Shown here piece by piece: positions 10,224-21,870 of a stretch of 64,000 nt of DNA. Made by a program: the position numbers and the translations under genes. The notes beneath the pieces are model-generated. The model was given only the letters and a program-made list of their open reading frames with translations. It was not told where the DNA came from and ran no database searches. Source of the stretch: Riptortus pedestris (taxonomy: Eukaryota > Arthropoda > Insecta > Hemiptera > Alydidae); assembly GCA_019009955.1 (NCBI GenBank), contig CM032233.1, positions 111,619,001-111,683,000 of the forward strand, read 5' to 3'. How positions within the stretch are numbered: position 1 is the stretch's first letter; each line of letters starts with the position of its first letter.

Positions 10224-11877
10224 CTAAAAAGTAAGAAATGACGATTTTCTCTTATATTTCGCCTGTGGAGCATCCCTCTTGATGGTCCAACAGTAATCGG
10301 CCAGCATATTAGGATTCCATTTGCCTTGGTATCTCTTCTCCATAGCTGAAATCTCCTGATGAAAGTTTTCTCCGTGCTCATCGCCAAGATTTTCGGGGAA
10401 GAAGTCTAGGTGCGAGTGCAGGAAGTGTACTTTTAAGGACATATTACAACCCAAATTTTTAGAAGATGTTTAAGATTGTTGACAATATCACGGTAATTTT
10501 CCGCCTTTCGGTTTCCCAAAAAACTGTGGGTAACATTTTTGAGTGCTTGCCAAGCTGCTTTCTCCAGTGGATTCAATAGTTCCTCAAACTTTTCATCCTG
10601 CATTAATGATCGTATTTGTGGACCCACAAATATTCCTTCTTTAATTTTCGCACCACTTATTTTAGGAAACTTCTGTTTCAAGTACATGAAACCAGGACTA
10701 TTGTCCATGGCTTTGACGAAATTCTTCATTAATCCTAGTTTGATATGTAATGGAGGTAGATACACATTTTTAGGATTACACAATGCCTCATGTTTCACAT
10801 TTTTCTGTCCAGGAATGAATGATTCGCGTTTAGGCCATTCTTTCCTAATGTAATGGTTTTTTCTGTCCCTACTGTCCCAGTGACACAAGAAACAACAATA
10901 CTTTGTATAACCAAGTTGCAAACCAAGAATAAGTGCAATTACCTTCAAATCACCACAAATATTCCATTCATACACTGCATATTGTAGTTTTTCCAATATA
11001 AATTTGAAGTTTTCATATGATTCTTTCATGCTAGCAGAGTGACCCACAGGTACTGATGGGAATTTATTGCCATTATGCAGAAGCACTGCTTTTAAACTAA
11101 CTTTAGAGGAATCAATAAACAAGCGCCATTCTGTTGGGTTATGCTCTATACCAAATGTCTCCATAAGAGAAGAAATGTCCTTACAAAACACTAAGCCATT
11201 TTCTTCAGAAAAATAGTCTTTAAACTGAGAATGACGATTACGATAAATACATATCTTTGTATTCTTTTGAAGTAAATTCCATCCTTTTAGCCGGGAACCG
11301 AGCAGTTCAGACTGTATTTTGGATAACTTTAAATCTCGTATGAGATCGTTAAGATCTTCTTGGGTCAATACTCGTAAATGAGGCTCAGATGAAGAGCTTT
11401 CTTCAAAATTTGTATCACCAAAATCTGTTTCTTTTTCTTCCTTATTTCCATCAGAATATGAGCTCTCTTCATCTAACGTCACGTGTTTGGAGCCTTTGGT
11501 ATGGGTAATTCCTCGCAGTGTGGAACTGGTCTCATTGCAGATCACAAGTTAGGGTACACCACTGTATGTTTTGATTTTGACGTAATCCCTTTAATATTTG
11601 TTAAACAAAAATAACAGTCAGAGGAGTGATCTTGGGGTACCCTCCAAATCATAGGGATAGCAAATGGCAAATGGCGTTTACTATTCTTCCATGCAGCGAG
11701 AAGCCTAGAACACGATAAACAACAGATATGTGGGGCCCAGGTCCTAGTTTGGTCCCCCACTTTACAACCAAAATAAAGTTCATAACACTTTTTCACTAAT
11801 GGAGTAATGTTTCGCCTTTGGGACTTGAGCGACACTTCACCACATATATAACAAAAGTTGTTAGGATGATTTAACAA
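10224..11877 (-). pseudogene. Copy of a multicopy arthropod gene family of unknown function, three lesions
   Basis: The reading starts at 11877 with MLNHPNNFCYICGEVSLKSQ and contains ordered cysteine pairs (CYIC, KKCYELYFGC, HICCLSC, DCYFC) that look like zinc-binding sites. It ends near 10224 after NPNMLADYCWTIKRD. Conserved middle segments include CCFLCHWDSRDRKNHYIRKE and GPQIRSLMQDEKFEELLN. I recall near-identical proteins in many arthropod genomes as high-copy unannotated genes, which suggests a transposon or domesticated origin, but I do not know their function. Here the frame is broken by a TGA (11542-11544), a frameshift before about 11470 and another near 10450, so it is a pseudogene. 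It lies antisense in the last ArfGAP intron. The neighbouring DNA shows no obvious terminal repeats. Confidence 0.7.
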
Positions 11878-12314
11878 ACTCTAGGCATTTTGTAACTAAC
11901 GGCTTATATACTGTATAAATTTGTAAATATGAAATACACAATAAGTCAGACACACAAAGCACTCACAATGATGTGATTACTGCTTCACTGCTAACTCACA
12001 ACTGGCATCATTCTGATGAATGCCTGCCACTGTGCTACAGTAGATCATGTTTGTGCTTGTCTATACATGTCTATACATGCTTGAACCTGCACAACAGTAC
12101 CATTTGAGTTAGATCATTTGGTTACATCATATCTATGATGCTCTAAGAGCTTTTATTTTGCAATGGACGAAAAAAAATTATTAAAAAAAATAGACAGAAA
12201 TTTTAAAAATACTGTGGGTGATGGATAAATTCCGAATACATATTTGAAAACAGGATAAAAAACTGCATTAAGTACAATTATTGGTACTCGTGAGACAAAA
12301 ATCATGTTGACCAG

Positions 12315-12354
12315 TAGGGGAGAGCTTATAATAATTATTATAAGCTCTCCCCTA
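12315..12354. repeat. Perfect 40-bp palindrome
   Basis: Two 20-base arms (TAGGGGAGAGCTTATAATAA and its exact complement) meet with no spacer. It lies 150 bp before the terminal ArfGAP exon, within the intron. No target duplication or related copy was noticed in the window. Confidence 0.95.
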
Positions 12355-12503
12355 TACAGCCACTCTCATGGGTGATTGATTCTTAATGTTCTACCACCCA
12401 GGAACATACTTTCTATCTCAGGTGTATAAAATTGTTTTTCTCATACTCATTTGTAACAGATCTTTTACCTGTATTTTACACCAATTTATTTTTTGTTTTA
12501 CAG

Positions 12504-12524
12504 GACAAATATGGCGGATATTAG
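12504..12524 (+). CDS. ArfGAP3: ArfGAP2/3, terminal 21-nt exon with stop
   Basis: After TTTTACAG the sequence GACAAATATGGCGGATATTAG encodes DKYGGY and a stop. Joined in phase to exon C (..SSIQ) it gives the family's C terminus, in which relatives end in QDRYGS or QDKYG plus one or two residues. Acceptor quality, phase and residue identity all agree, so I take this as the true last coding exon despite its small size and the 5753-bp intron in front. The 3' UTR follows directly. Confidence 0.85.
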   Translation, partial: DKYGGY

Positions 12525-12975
12525 TTAAATTGTATGAATAAGAAGACAAATATTGTAACATAGGAAAAAGTTGATAAAAAATGATTATTTTTTTCATGAT
12601 TATAATGATTTTATTTTTCAAATAAGTTACCCAAACCTGATTATAAAGAACTGTTGATTTGTGGTTTATGAATTAGGAAAATATAATATTTTAAACTATT
12701 TTATGTCTGATACAATATCGTGATGATTTAAAATGTCTTGTTTTAATTTCATATTTTATTAAATACTACATTTCTTATATGAAAATTAACTTTTTATTTT
12801 GTTATAATTTATTATTTTGCTATGCAAAATTTTATTCTGTACCTAGTGTATATAAGCAGATTATATTCTTATTATTTGAAACTTATAAATAGTTGCAGCT
12901 CATTAGATTTTCATAATTTATAAGTGTGAATCTAAGGGGCAGAAAAATAAATTGTTGACTTTATATATCTATAAT
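12525..12975 (+). other. Probable ArfGAP 3' untranslated region
   Basis: AT-rich sequence after the stop codon with an AATAAA at 12946-12951 followed by T-rich DNA. Other weaker AATAAA-like sites lie further on, so the real cleavage position is uncertain. Confidence 0.4.
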
Positions 12976-13094
12976 GTTTTGTTTATGGGAATACATTTCA
13001 TATGCAAGTGTTGTGGAAAGTTAATTGCCACATTTTTGTTGTTTTTATTATCTTATGCATTTAATTTGTCATGTTTTAAAGTTGGAGACCTTTA

Positions 13095-13175
13095 CACATA
13101 CACACATACTCACACACACACGTGTGCAAACGTGCGTGCACAGATAAACACTCACGTGCGCACACACAACATACA
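13095..13175. repeat. (CA)n-derived microsatellite
   Basis: Imperfect ACAC tracts mixed with CGTGTGC/CGTGCG steps (alternating purine-pyrimidine). Confidence 0.8.
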
Positions 13176-14635
13176 CACTATATTTGAGAGCATGGGTTTA
13201 TTCCCATGTCACATATCCCCACAAACTCCTTTTCTAGAAATAAAGTTCAGTGATGGAAGAAACAAAAACAGGTGATAATACTACAAGTTAAAGATAGTTT
13301 TTGGCTGTATAATGAGGAATTGACATTCTTTTAGGTATTGATATGAATTTGAAAGAAGGGACTGATTTTTGATTGAGTATATAATAATGGGATATCACTG
13401 TCATTTCAAGCGTTGATTTTTATTTTCAAGTTAATTAGTCAAAAAATAATTAATTTTTAATCTAATCTTATTAAATAATTAGCTGCTGAGAAATGCATTT
13501 CTTTTTACTTTGCTTAGAAGTGATATAATGCTTTAAAGGCTTTTTTGAGGAACAATTAACAAAGCATTAAATGTTTGTGTTGATATTCAAAATGACTGTA
13601 CTCAAAATCAAATGCCAAATTAAATATAAATTAGTTAGAGTAAATACATCAATTCATTTATTGCATTTGCTCTTTGTTCTGCATTAGTTCTTTGGTGGCT
13701 TACACTGATGAAGAAATAACTAAATTTTATTTTTATTAGAAGAGAAAAATTTTAATCTTCAGGTGATAATATTTTTATTCTGTCTGTATAGCAGAAGTAA
13801 ATTATGTTTCTAGTTTCTAAAGATTCCATGGTTTCATTTGAATATAGTACTGTTTTACTCGTAATGAATATACTCTTATTTAACAGTATTTAGTATGGCA
13901 TTTACTTAAAAAATATTAAAGCATTAAATATTAAGTGTCATTACAAATTTTATTATAACTGTAATTCTGAAGGTTGGGCACAATTATTTAATATTCTTAT
14001 CATCATTTAATATATATTTTATGTAACCTCTTTTGAGAATAATCTGATAATCTTTGATTTAATTCAGTAATTTATGGCGACCTGTCAAAATTTGATGAAG
14101 TTGTTTTATGACAGTTTAATTTTTAAATTATTGAGTTAAGTTGATATATTATCATTACTTTTCAGCCTAACATAATTTAATTTTTTGAATTATTATTGGC
14201 GAGAATTATTTATATAAGGAAAATAATCCTCAAAAATTATATCCATTTCACAGTATAGTTTTATTTTTGCTTTCTTGTCTAACCAATTTTTTAAATTAAT
14301 ATTATGAGTGCCAATTCTTGTATTTCTTATCCTTATCTGTTTGATATTCTCAGTGGTACTTATACATTCTGCTTTAATTTAGCATTGACTAAATGTTTCT
14401 TGAAATAAAATAGCCTTAGTATTCATTTTGATTAAGTAATGGCAATTATTTTTTCATTATATGTACTCCATCTAGATTTATTTTTTAAATACAAATTATA
14501 TGGGAGTATGAATTCTTAAAGTTATTAGGGACCAATTTAGTTTTGTATAGATGGCTTGCAAATTGTGTCTTCTTTTTTCTTATTTTTAATGTATAATGTG
14601 CATTTTTACTTATATCATTCCTTTATTTTTTTAAT

Positions 14636-14638
<3 letters not shown>

Positions 14639-14717
<79 letters not shown>
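14639..14717. repeat. (TC)n microsatellite
   Basis: About 39 uninterrupted CT units. Confidence 0.97.
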
Positions 14718-14723
<6 letters not shown>

Positions 14724-15378
14724 TGTTTCTCTTGATTCATTCTGTCTCATCACGGCTTGTCTTCCAATTCTTAAACATTCTGGACAGTCATCAGGATTGA
14801 TCCATTTTTTTTGTGTTTTGTTATTCTATTCAAATTGGAAAGATACTAAGTCAATGACAGTCAGTGAATCTCAAGGTCCTGGAAAGTACATCACTTAACT
14901 TTGTCCTTGCAGTCAATTCCTCATTTTTGAAACTAATCTTTTGTATAAGTAATATAGAACTTTTATCTTCCAATAAATTTATTTTCTTATTGTAGATCAT
15001 TTAAAAATTTATATGTTGGTGGTTGTATATTGTTATTTTAAAAATGAATTGAACATCACTTGTAATGGAGAATATTATTGACTATTATTCTTATGAGGCA
15101 GTCGTGCTTGATTGTTAAAAAAAAAAATAGTAATAAATATAAAATAATAGAAAATTGTCAGATATATAATTATTTTTTTGAGTTTGTTCTTCCCCTAGTC
15201 ATATCCTATGTAAATATTTACATACATTTTCGCTCAATGAATATTTCCATAACAGAGTTTATAATTTTATAAAACATATCATTAGATTTTTTTTATCCTG
15301 TTTGTGTGAGTGTGTGTATATTTGCCCGTTCTCATGCCTTCGTTAAAAACAAAATACTCTTTTTTTTTCTTTCTTTTT

Positions 15379-15525
15379 TTAAAACACGTCACAATTGTCA
15401 ATGATTTTCATGGACTGGAATTTCTTCTTCTCCAAACTGTTCTCCAGTATGGAGAGGAAGAAATGATTTTCATTTGGGTACATGTTGGAGATGTAGCACA
15501 CCTGGAAAAGGCTGGCCGCATAGCT
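15379..15525 (-). CDS. Candidate terminal coding exon of an unidentified gene
   Basis: On the minus strand a strong acceptor (poly-T/C then CAG) is followed directly by 48 open codons and a stop: SYAASLFQVCYISNMYPNEN, then HFFLSILENSLEKKKFQSMK, then IIDNCDVF. The composition is protein-like and unlike the surrounding noncoding DNA. I do not recognise the protein. The upstream exons would lie to the right (above 15.5 kb) and I could not find one with confidence. The gene would converge on ArfGAP. The opposite strand also has an open frame here but with less protein-like residues. A lone spurious frame remains possible. Confidence 0.45.
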   Translation of the reverse strand, partial: SYAASLFQVCYISNMYPNENHFFLSILENSLEKKKFQSMKIIDNCDVF

Positions 15526-15774
15526 CTGAAAAAGAAAAAAAAACATTCTGTAACTATTTGAACTTTAATGAATAGAATACATAAAGAATAGTACAGCATG
15601 AATTTGATACCTTGAAATTATATGATAGAATACATAGACTAAGGGTGTATGTAATTTCAAGTTGTAAACACGCTACACTTCACTGATGATTAGGAGTACA
15701 GCTTTGTGATGAGGGTGGTGTTCATTTTGGATATCTGAGTTTGTGCGACCGGACAGTTTTCTGTAATTTTTCAG

Positions 15775-15831
15775 AGGAATTCAGCAATTCATTATATCCA
15801 AAATTTGTCTGTGACATGAAAGTGACACCTC
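15775..15831 (+). other. Weak candidate exon (57 nt)
   Basis: A polypyrimidine tract plus TTTTTCAG, then 57 nt, then GTAAGT. The frame through it gives EFSNSLYPKFVCDMKVTP. Splice signals are good on both sides, but no neighbouring + strand exon supports it, and the nearby exon candidate is on the other strand. Confidence 0.2.
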
Positions 15832-16839
15832 GTAAGTTACTTATGGTTCTGTTTATAAGTTATAGTTATAACAACAGTAAGATTTGATTTTGATGGAAAC
15901 ATTTCATACAGTATACTACTTATTGTTGGAAATTTATAATTTGGGGTCTCTGGGAGAATTCCTACTGAGACGTTTATTGTAATGTTAGGAAAGAAACTTC
16001 TTAATATATAACAATGACCCTCTGAGTTTCAACACTTTATTCTGCAGAATTTTGCACAATATTTGAATAATCCACATCTGCTAGGGCACCCTGTTTGATA
16101 GTTTTTGTTTTCATCCGCAGTATATCAACAACTTTTTAAGTTGTTGTCTGGTTGTTTATACAATACAAAGCATAATATGAAAAATGATTTAATAAACCCA
16201 AGATTTGGTGTTTTGTATGAAATTGCTTGCAAAAGAACAAAACAATTATTATATCGAATTTTTATTATTGCATATGACAATCAAAAAGAAATTTTGTATA
16301 ATTAGCATCGATTTACTGTTTCATGCTTTCCCTTTTCACATTTACTGTGTTTATAATACTGAAGTAGCATTCAAAATGCAATCAGATCTATATAAATTTA
16401 TGGTTAGATACATATAGTCTCAATTACAAAGTGTTTAAAAATATATGGCTTTATTTATAAATATTAGAGATAAGCAACCAATCACTAAATTATGAAAATA
16501 GCAAACATTTAAAATCTCATGAAAATCTGCTTAGTTTACTCAGCAGACTTAGTTTAGTGACGAACTTATATTTGCTTACCCGACTTCGTAGTCTTGACGT
16601 AACCATTTTGGTGGTAAAGCCGAATCTCTCTGTATGTGTATATAACTTCTGGACATACATGATGAGGGGCATGAAACATATATAATAGAAAAATTAATAA
16701 GTGAAAGTGCTTCTATATTTTTATTTTTTTACCTTTGCCATTTTCTCTTTCAAAGAATTAACAATGTGTTGATATTCGAGTTATTAAAAATGTATAAAAT
16801 AATAATTGAAAGATTTTGCTTTATAAATAAGGCTAGTTT
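15832..16839. other. Gene-free stretch
   Basis: AT-rich, no recognised genes. A short sequence at 16523-16552 (GAAAATCTGCTTAGTTTACT) weakly recalls the family H 3' end. Confidence 0.4.
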
Positions 16840-17040
16840 TCAATCAGACCCATAATAACGGAGACCTGTGCCTTACCCAAATTCTCTCACACTACTCTTC
16901 CATTTCGGCCATTAATAAACTTTGTCTCTTTTATTTTATTTATTTTTTAATGAACCTTTTAAATATAGAATTCGGTAATGATGGGAAAAAATCGTGGCCA
17001 CTAGAATGTTTTTACTGCAAGGAAAAATATTCTGAAGTTT
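16840..17040 (-). repeat. Family H body fragment, diverged
   Basis: It matches the conserved body in order: 'AATAACGGAGA', 'TTCGGCCATTAA.AAACTT', 'GGTAATGATG', 'GTGGCCACTAGAATG'. No termini remain. Confidence 0.6.
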
Positions 17041-17055
17041 CCAATGTCAAAAAGA

Positions 17056-17902
17056 AAAAGTCTGTCACGCAGGGGCTGCGTAGCTAAGCAGATTTCCCTC
17101 GTGATGTTTTAAGATAAATTGAAGATAAATCTACATATTGGTAACACAATAGCACCGTCGACATCAAATGAATAAACACAAACGATAATAAGAAACCTCC
17201 AGACGCGGAAGCACCTGAAAAGTAAGCTAACGGGTGTGCCAACTTCTTACAGGAAAGAGAAACAGAATTACTGAAATATAACATCTACATTTTATTGAAA
17301 ACTATTTACTATATCTAGTACAGTAATTTATAATGGATCAGAATAATTTTTATCTCAATCAATCAAATTTTAGTAGTCCAAGAACTTAAGAAGGAGGGGG
17401 TGGATCACCATAACATATTTGCATTTATCTCGTATAATAAAGGTCTCTTGAGAACAATTTATGGTATTTAAGCTTCGAATAATGTGGTTTTTTACATAAC
17501 AGAGTATTGTTCATGTTGAAGTGGGGGTTTGCTGAAGGCTGAAAACTGAAAAATGCAAATATCTCGGTTAATATTCAAGATAGAAAATAAACGTATATAA
17601 CAATATTTATAGTACCTTTAATTTGCAATAAGATTGGTTCTATACAATATTTTGATCCGAATATTCTAAAATCCCCCTCTAAACCCTCGCCCTCCCACTA
17701 GTCCGATTTCAGCCATTAACGAACTTGCTCTGTCTTTTGACGTTTAACAGACATATATATATATATATATATATAATTTTGAATGGACCTCATTTTCGTC
17801 ATCTCGTGAGTAGGAACGATGGACATTTGAAGAATTTTTTCGAATATCGCGTCATGAGTAAGACCTCAATAGCTGATTTCCATTACGGGAAATCTGCTAA
17901 AA
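17056..17902 (-). mobile_element. Family H (Helentron/HINE-like) copy, both ends present
   Basis: Orientation throughout this annotation takes TTTTAGCAGATTTCCC as 5'. Read in that sense, this copy has the 5' palindrome (17875-17902), a short (TA)n core (17753-17775), the conserved body ending near ATGCAAATATCTCGGTTAAT (complement), a variable segment, the inverted AGCAGATTTCCC copy, and the 3' hairpin with GTCTGTCACGC at 17060. No coding. The lack of terminal inverted repeats at the very tip of one end, together with the subterminal hairpin, is the Helentron-type layout. Confidence 0.7.
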
Positions 17903-18065
17903 TACTTTTATGACCGAAATCGTCACTCTCAGGAGGAACCAATATAATGGGATTACGTATTTTGTAATCGTCACCTCAGTCATTTGAATAGAATGTTTAT
18001 TTTCATCTTACTACTTATTTTTTTTTAGAAATGATTAACAAAAAAACTTAAAATTCCTTCAAAAT

Positions 18066-18261
18066 TTTATTAGCAGATTTCCCCTAAGATTAAATAGCTA
18101 TTGAGGTCGTACTCATGACGCGATTTTCGAAAAATTTCTTCAAATGTCCATCGATCCTGCCCAGTTTTTCAATTAGTATAGGTATGGCCACTGTTGTGGT
18201 TTGCAGGCAAACAGGCAAATGGACAAAAGAAAAGAATCTCATTTGGGCTTCACACGAATCC
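18066..18261 (+). repeat. Family H 5' part
   Basis: A clear 5' palindrome (TTAGCAGATTTCCCC..), then GAGGTCGTACTCATGACGCG and CAAATGTCCATCGATCCTGC. It then passes into family B-like sequence instead of the usual (TA)n core. Confidence 0.75.
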
Positions 18262-18625
18262 CTTGTTCGCCTATTAAATTGAATAAACAAAATGTTTGTT
18301 TGCTCTTCATTTAACATTTTTCAAAGTTACAATATCTCCATTCCATTGGATCGGGTCAAGATAACATAATATAAATCGTATAACGTAATATAAAAATCTT
18401 TTTACGATAAACTAAAATGGTTCTATAATAATTTGTTGCGCCTCTAATAAGAGATATTTATAGGCTTTTATTTACGGTCTCCTATAAATACCTTCTTCCC
18501 TTTAGACGACTTTGATCAATAAGAGAGGTGCCCAACTAAACAGTGCAACTGTACTAAATATGAAATTTCAACATTCTAAGGATAGTCGTTTTTGCATACG
18601 TATAGACGTTACGCCGAAACTAGTC
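18262..18625. repeat. Dispersed repeat, family B copy 2
   Basis: Similar to 714-1137 over most of its length. It ends just before the next family H 3' terminus. Confidence 0.55.
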
Positions 18626-18627
18626 AA

Positions 18628-19576
18628 TAAGTCCGTCACGCAGGGGCTGCTTAAACTAAGCAGATTTTCAGCGTGAAGTTTAACAATAGATAAACTTACA
18701 TACCGGTAATACAACGCCACCGTGAATATTAAGTGAATAAATACAAACGATAATAATAAACATCCCGAAGGAAAGCATCTGGAATTTAAACAAACAGGTC
18801 TTCTACCTGTTCTTCTAACTTCTTACCGGAAAGAAAAACAATTACCGTGCATATAACGTATTAATTTGATCGAAAAATATTAACTATATATAGTACAGTA
18901 ATTTATAATGAATCGGAATAATTTTTATCTCAATCAATCAAATTAAAGTAGTCCAAAAACTTAAGAAGGGGGCGGGGTCACAAGAACATATTTGCATATA
19001 TCGAGAATAATAAATCTCTCTTGAAAATAATATTTGGGTTTTAAGCTTCGAATGATGTGGTTTATTACATAACCGTGTATTGTTTATGTAACATGAGTTA
19101 GAAGTGGGGGTGTGCTTAAGGCTGAAAACTGAAAAATGCAAATATCTCGGGTAATATTCAAGATAGAGAATAAATGTACATAACAATAATTATAGTAAAT
19201 TTAATTTGCAATAAGATTGGTTCTGTACAATTTTTCGATTCGACGAATAGTAGCGGAGATATTTCGAATTTTCAAAAATCCTCCGCTCTAAACCCCCTCC
19301 CCTGGTCCGATTTCAGCCGTTAGCGAACTTGATCTTTCTTTTTACATAAAATGACTAAATATCGAGTTTGTTAACGATTAAACAATAATTGCGACCGCTA
19401 GAGCGGTATCAGACACACACACACATACGTATAATATATATATATACGGTTTTGAACAGACCTCATTTTCGTCATCTGCTAGGTAGGATCGACGGACATT
19501 TGAAGAAAAATTTCGAAAATCGCGTCATGAGTGCGACCTCAATAGCTGTTTTTCCCCCCAAGGGAAATCTACTAAA
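18628..19576 (-). mobile_element. Family H copy, both ends present
   Basis: 3' hairpin end at 18630 (GTCCGTCACGCAGGGG), variable segment, body, a CA/TA-rich core near 19410-19446, and 5' end at 19576 (GGGAAATCTACTAAAA). The 5' palindrome is partly degraded to CCCCCCAAGGG. Directly after the 5' end comes GTTCAGGGAAGGTCAAAACG, the tail seen in family B. Confidence 0.7.
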
Positions 19577-20215
19577 ATGGGTTCAGGGAAGGTCAAAACG
19601 AATTATTCCGTTGAAATATGGAAGTCGAAAATGTTCGCGATTACAATACTTTCTCTTCTTCGTACACGAAAGTAGAAATGAAAATTCTTCTAGATCGTGC
19701 AAAACTGAAGATCAAGTTCGTTAATGCCTATAATGGAACAAGGAAGAGGACTGAAAAGCAAACTCTTAAATATATCCGTTATCACGAGCCCAACGAAAGA
19801 CAAAAAATCTTTTCCTGCGTCTTTCTTTCGAGTTAAGAGAGACGAAATTCTGCCAAAACACAAAATTAGATGTGGTTGAACAATGGACCACGTTGGTGGC
19901 TCTTTGACTTGAGTTTCCTCCTCTTTCCTTGTGAGTTAGTGAGATGAGAGAGTGAGCGGTATGGTGGGGCAGTGGGGATATTGGCTGCTGGTGTCTGTTT
20001 TAGATTCGGCCTCGGTGTTGAGTTACCGGGGGCCTTACATGGATCCTTCCCCTTCTACCGACCTATATTATACCCGCCTCCACCCTACTCTCCATCTCTT
20101 TATCTACAATATTTTAAATGTAAATTTTATTTTTGTTCGTTTTTTTTTCTTTTTTCTGTGGCCGAATTTTCCTTCCGGATTTACTCTTACGAGTTTAGCT
20201 TGGAGCTATGATACA

Positions 20216-21029
20216 ATTTTGACAGATTTCCTCAAGGGAAAGAAGCTATTGAGGTGGTACTCTTGACGCTCAAAGAATTTCTTCAAATGTCCATCACTCC
20301 TTCCGAGGAGATAACGTAAATGAAGTCTGTATTAAATTACATATATATTATCTGTTACTGCTTCGCACCGTAGTTATTGTTCGATCGTTACTAAACTGGA
20401 TATTTAAGAGTTTCATGTAAAAGAAAAAGCTGTTTCGTTAATGGCAATATAATAAATTTTTTCTCCAACTTAATATTCACAGAGGTATTTTCATTTTTTA
20501 GTTTTCGACCCCTAGTAAACACCCACTCCTTCTCATTTCCCCAATTTATAACTAGGCGTCTTATTTCAAGCTAAAATACGACTTATTGTTATCATTGGAC
20601 TAGGAGAATAGGGGATTTAAGGGAGAAGGCAAATTAAAAAAAAAAAAAGTGTTATGATTCTTAACGAAAAATGTTAATTATGCAGTGTTGTTGCAATTTT
20701 AATTTTATACTATAATTATTTTATTTATTCATTTTGTCTCTAGCTCAAATATTATTAAATGTAAAACGAAAAATGAAGTTCGTTAACACCTGAAACCGGT
20801 CTAGTGGGGTGTGGAGGATCGAAAATTCAAAATATCTCCGTTGCCATGAGTCGGATCGTAAAATCATATATATATAAAATTTACTGAAATATTTCTTATT
20901 ACCGTTTGTATTTATGCACTTAATAATCACGGTGGTGCTGCGTTACCAGTATGTAGATGTATCTATTGTTAAACTTCAGGAGGGAAATCTGCTTAGTTTA
21001 CGCAGCCCCCGCGTAACGGAATTGTTTTT
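20216..21029 (+). mobile_element. Family H copy, diverged
   Basis: 5' end near 20216 (TTTTGACAGATTTCC), a body in altered order, and a 3' hairpin end at 20985-21029 (GGGAAATCTGCTTAG.. GCGTAACGGAATTG). It contains an insertion or rearrangement around 20500-20750. Confidence 0.6.
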
Positions 21030-21372
21030 AGCTAGGGTACTTTTAACGATTTCAGGGTTACCAAGTGAGATTAAGACCTTAAAACACAGCTGGGGCTAAC
21101 TTACCACCTTTTCAGGAAACACAGCCTCAGTTTTCTTAAATTTACTCAACAACTTCGAAATCAACAATTTCGAGCTCAATTGCCGAAATGGCCAAACCTT
21201 TAAGATGTAGTGTGTTATGATCGAAGAAGTTTCTAATTAATTTTATCTAAGAGTTATTCCTTTCGCCACAGCTTTTGGCATAGTTAGCAATATTCTAAAA
21301 GCACCAATAAGATTTGGCGCAATATTCATCTTTGTAATTAAGTTGAATAGATTGTTTAGGCTTTCGCCCCCC
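21030..21372. repeat. Arm 1 of an inverted duplication (with 27128-27583)
   Basis: From the family H 3' end outward, shared blocks include TTTTAGCTAGGGTA, GGTAACCCTGAAA (complement), CCCAGCTGTGTTTTAAG (complement), CAGCTTTTGGCATAGTTAGC and the ATTGTTTAGGCTTTCG run followed by poly-C. Arm 2 shows the same in reverse order and complement. The similarity continues into the adjoining family H copies. Confidence 0.75.
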
Positions 21373-21652
21373 CCCAAATTATATATATATATATAACCAA
21401 TTCTGTTATAAATGTTGTTTCTTGAATATAAACCAAAATTTTTGGATTTTTAAATTCTCAGTCTTCGATAAACCCCCTCTTTCAGTCATCGCACTTTTAA
21501 CAATAAGTGAATATATCGTGAAACGGCTTATTCTGAGCTTAAATACTCAGCATTGCTTCTAACAGATCGTTACTGGATGAGATACATGTAAATTTGTTCG
21601 GTGATGACTCCACCAATTAACATTTATAGACTGCCCACTTCTACTCATCGGA

Positions 21653-21699
21653 TTTTAGCAGATTTCCCCATATGGGAAATCAGCTATTGAGGTCATACT

Positions 21700-21749
<50 letters not shown>

Positions 21750-21870
21750 GAACGGACCTCATTTTCGTCATCTCCTGGGTAGGATCGATGGACATTTGAA
21801 GAAATTTTTCGAAAATCGCGTCGTGAATATGACCTCAATAGCTGATTTTCCTTAAGGGAAATCTGCTAAA
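21653..21870. mobile_element. Family H fold-back: two 5' ends around a (TA)n core
   Basis: It begins TTTTAGCAGATTTCCCC, and ends with the complement of the same 5' terminus (..CTTAAGGGAAATCTGCTAAA), with (TA)22 (about 21701-21744) between. The right half keeps the full 5' segment (GTCATCTCCTGGGTAGGATC etc.); the left half is cut short after CATACTC. There is no 3' hairpin end. Confidence 0.85.

Larger units (their letters stand above)
12976..15378. other. Gene-free interval downstream of ArfGAP
   Basis: AT-rich interval with a CA/CG-alternating microsatellite at about 13095-13175 and a long (TC)n tract at 14639-14717. No coding frame or RNA gene was recognised. Part may belong to 3' UTRs of ArfGAP or of the minus-strand exon at 15379. 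Confidence 0.5.

Noticed and set aside
13087..13195. His/Thr-rich frame (YTHTHTHT)
   Set aside because: Translation of a CA-rich microsatellite.
15310..15561. + strand frame across 15379-15525
   Set aside because: The minus strand has a strong acceptor and a more protein-like reading, so the + frame is probably its shadow.
19952..20266. Two overlapping open frames (MSGMVGQWGYWLLV and MGILAAGVCFRF)
   Set aside because: No recognisable motif, no splice context, and two frames equally open over GC-richer DNA.
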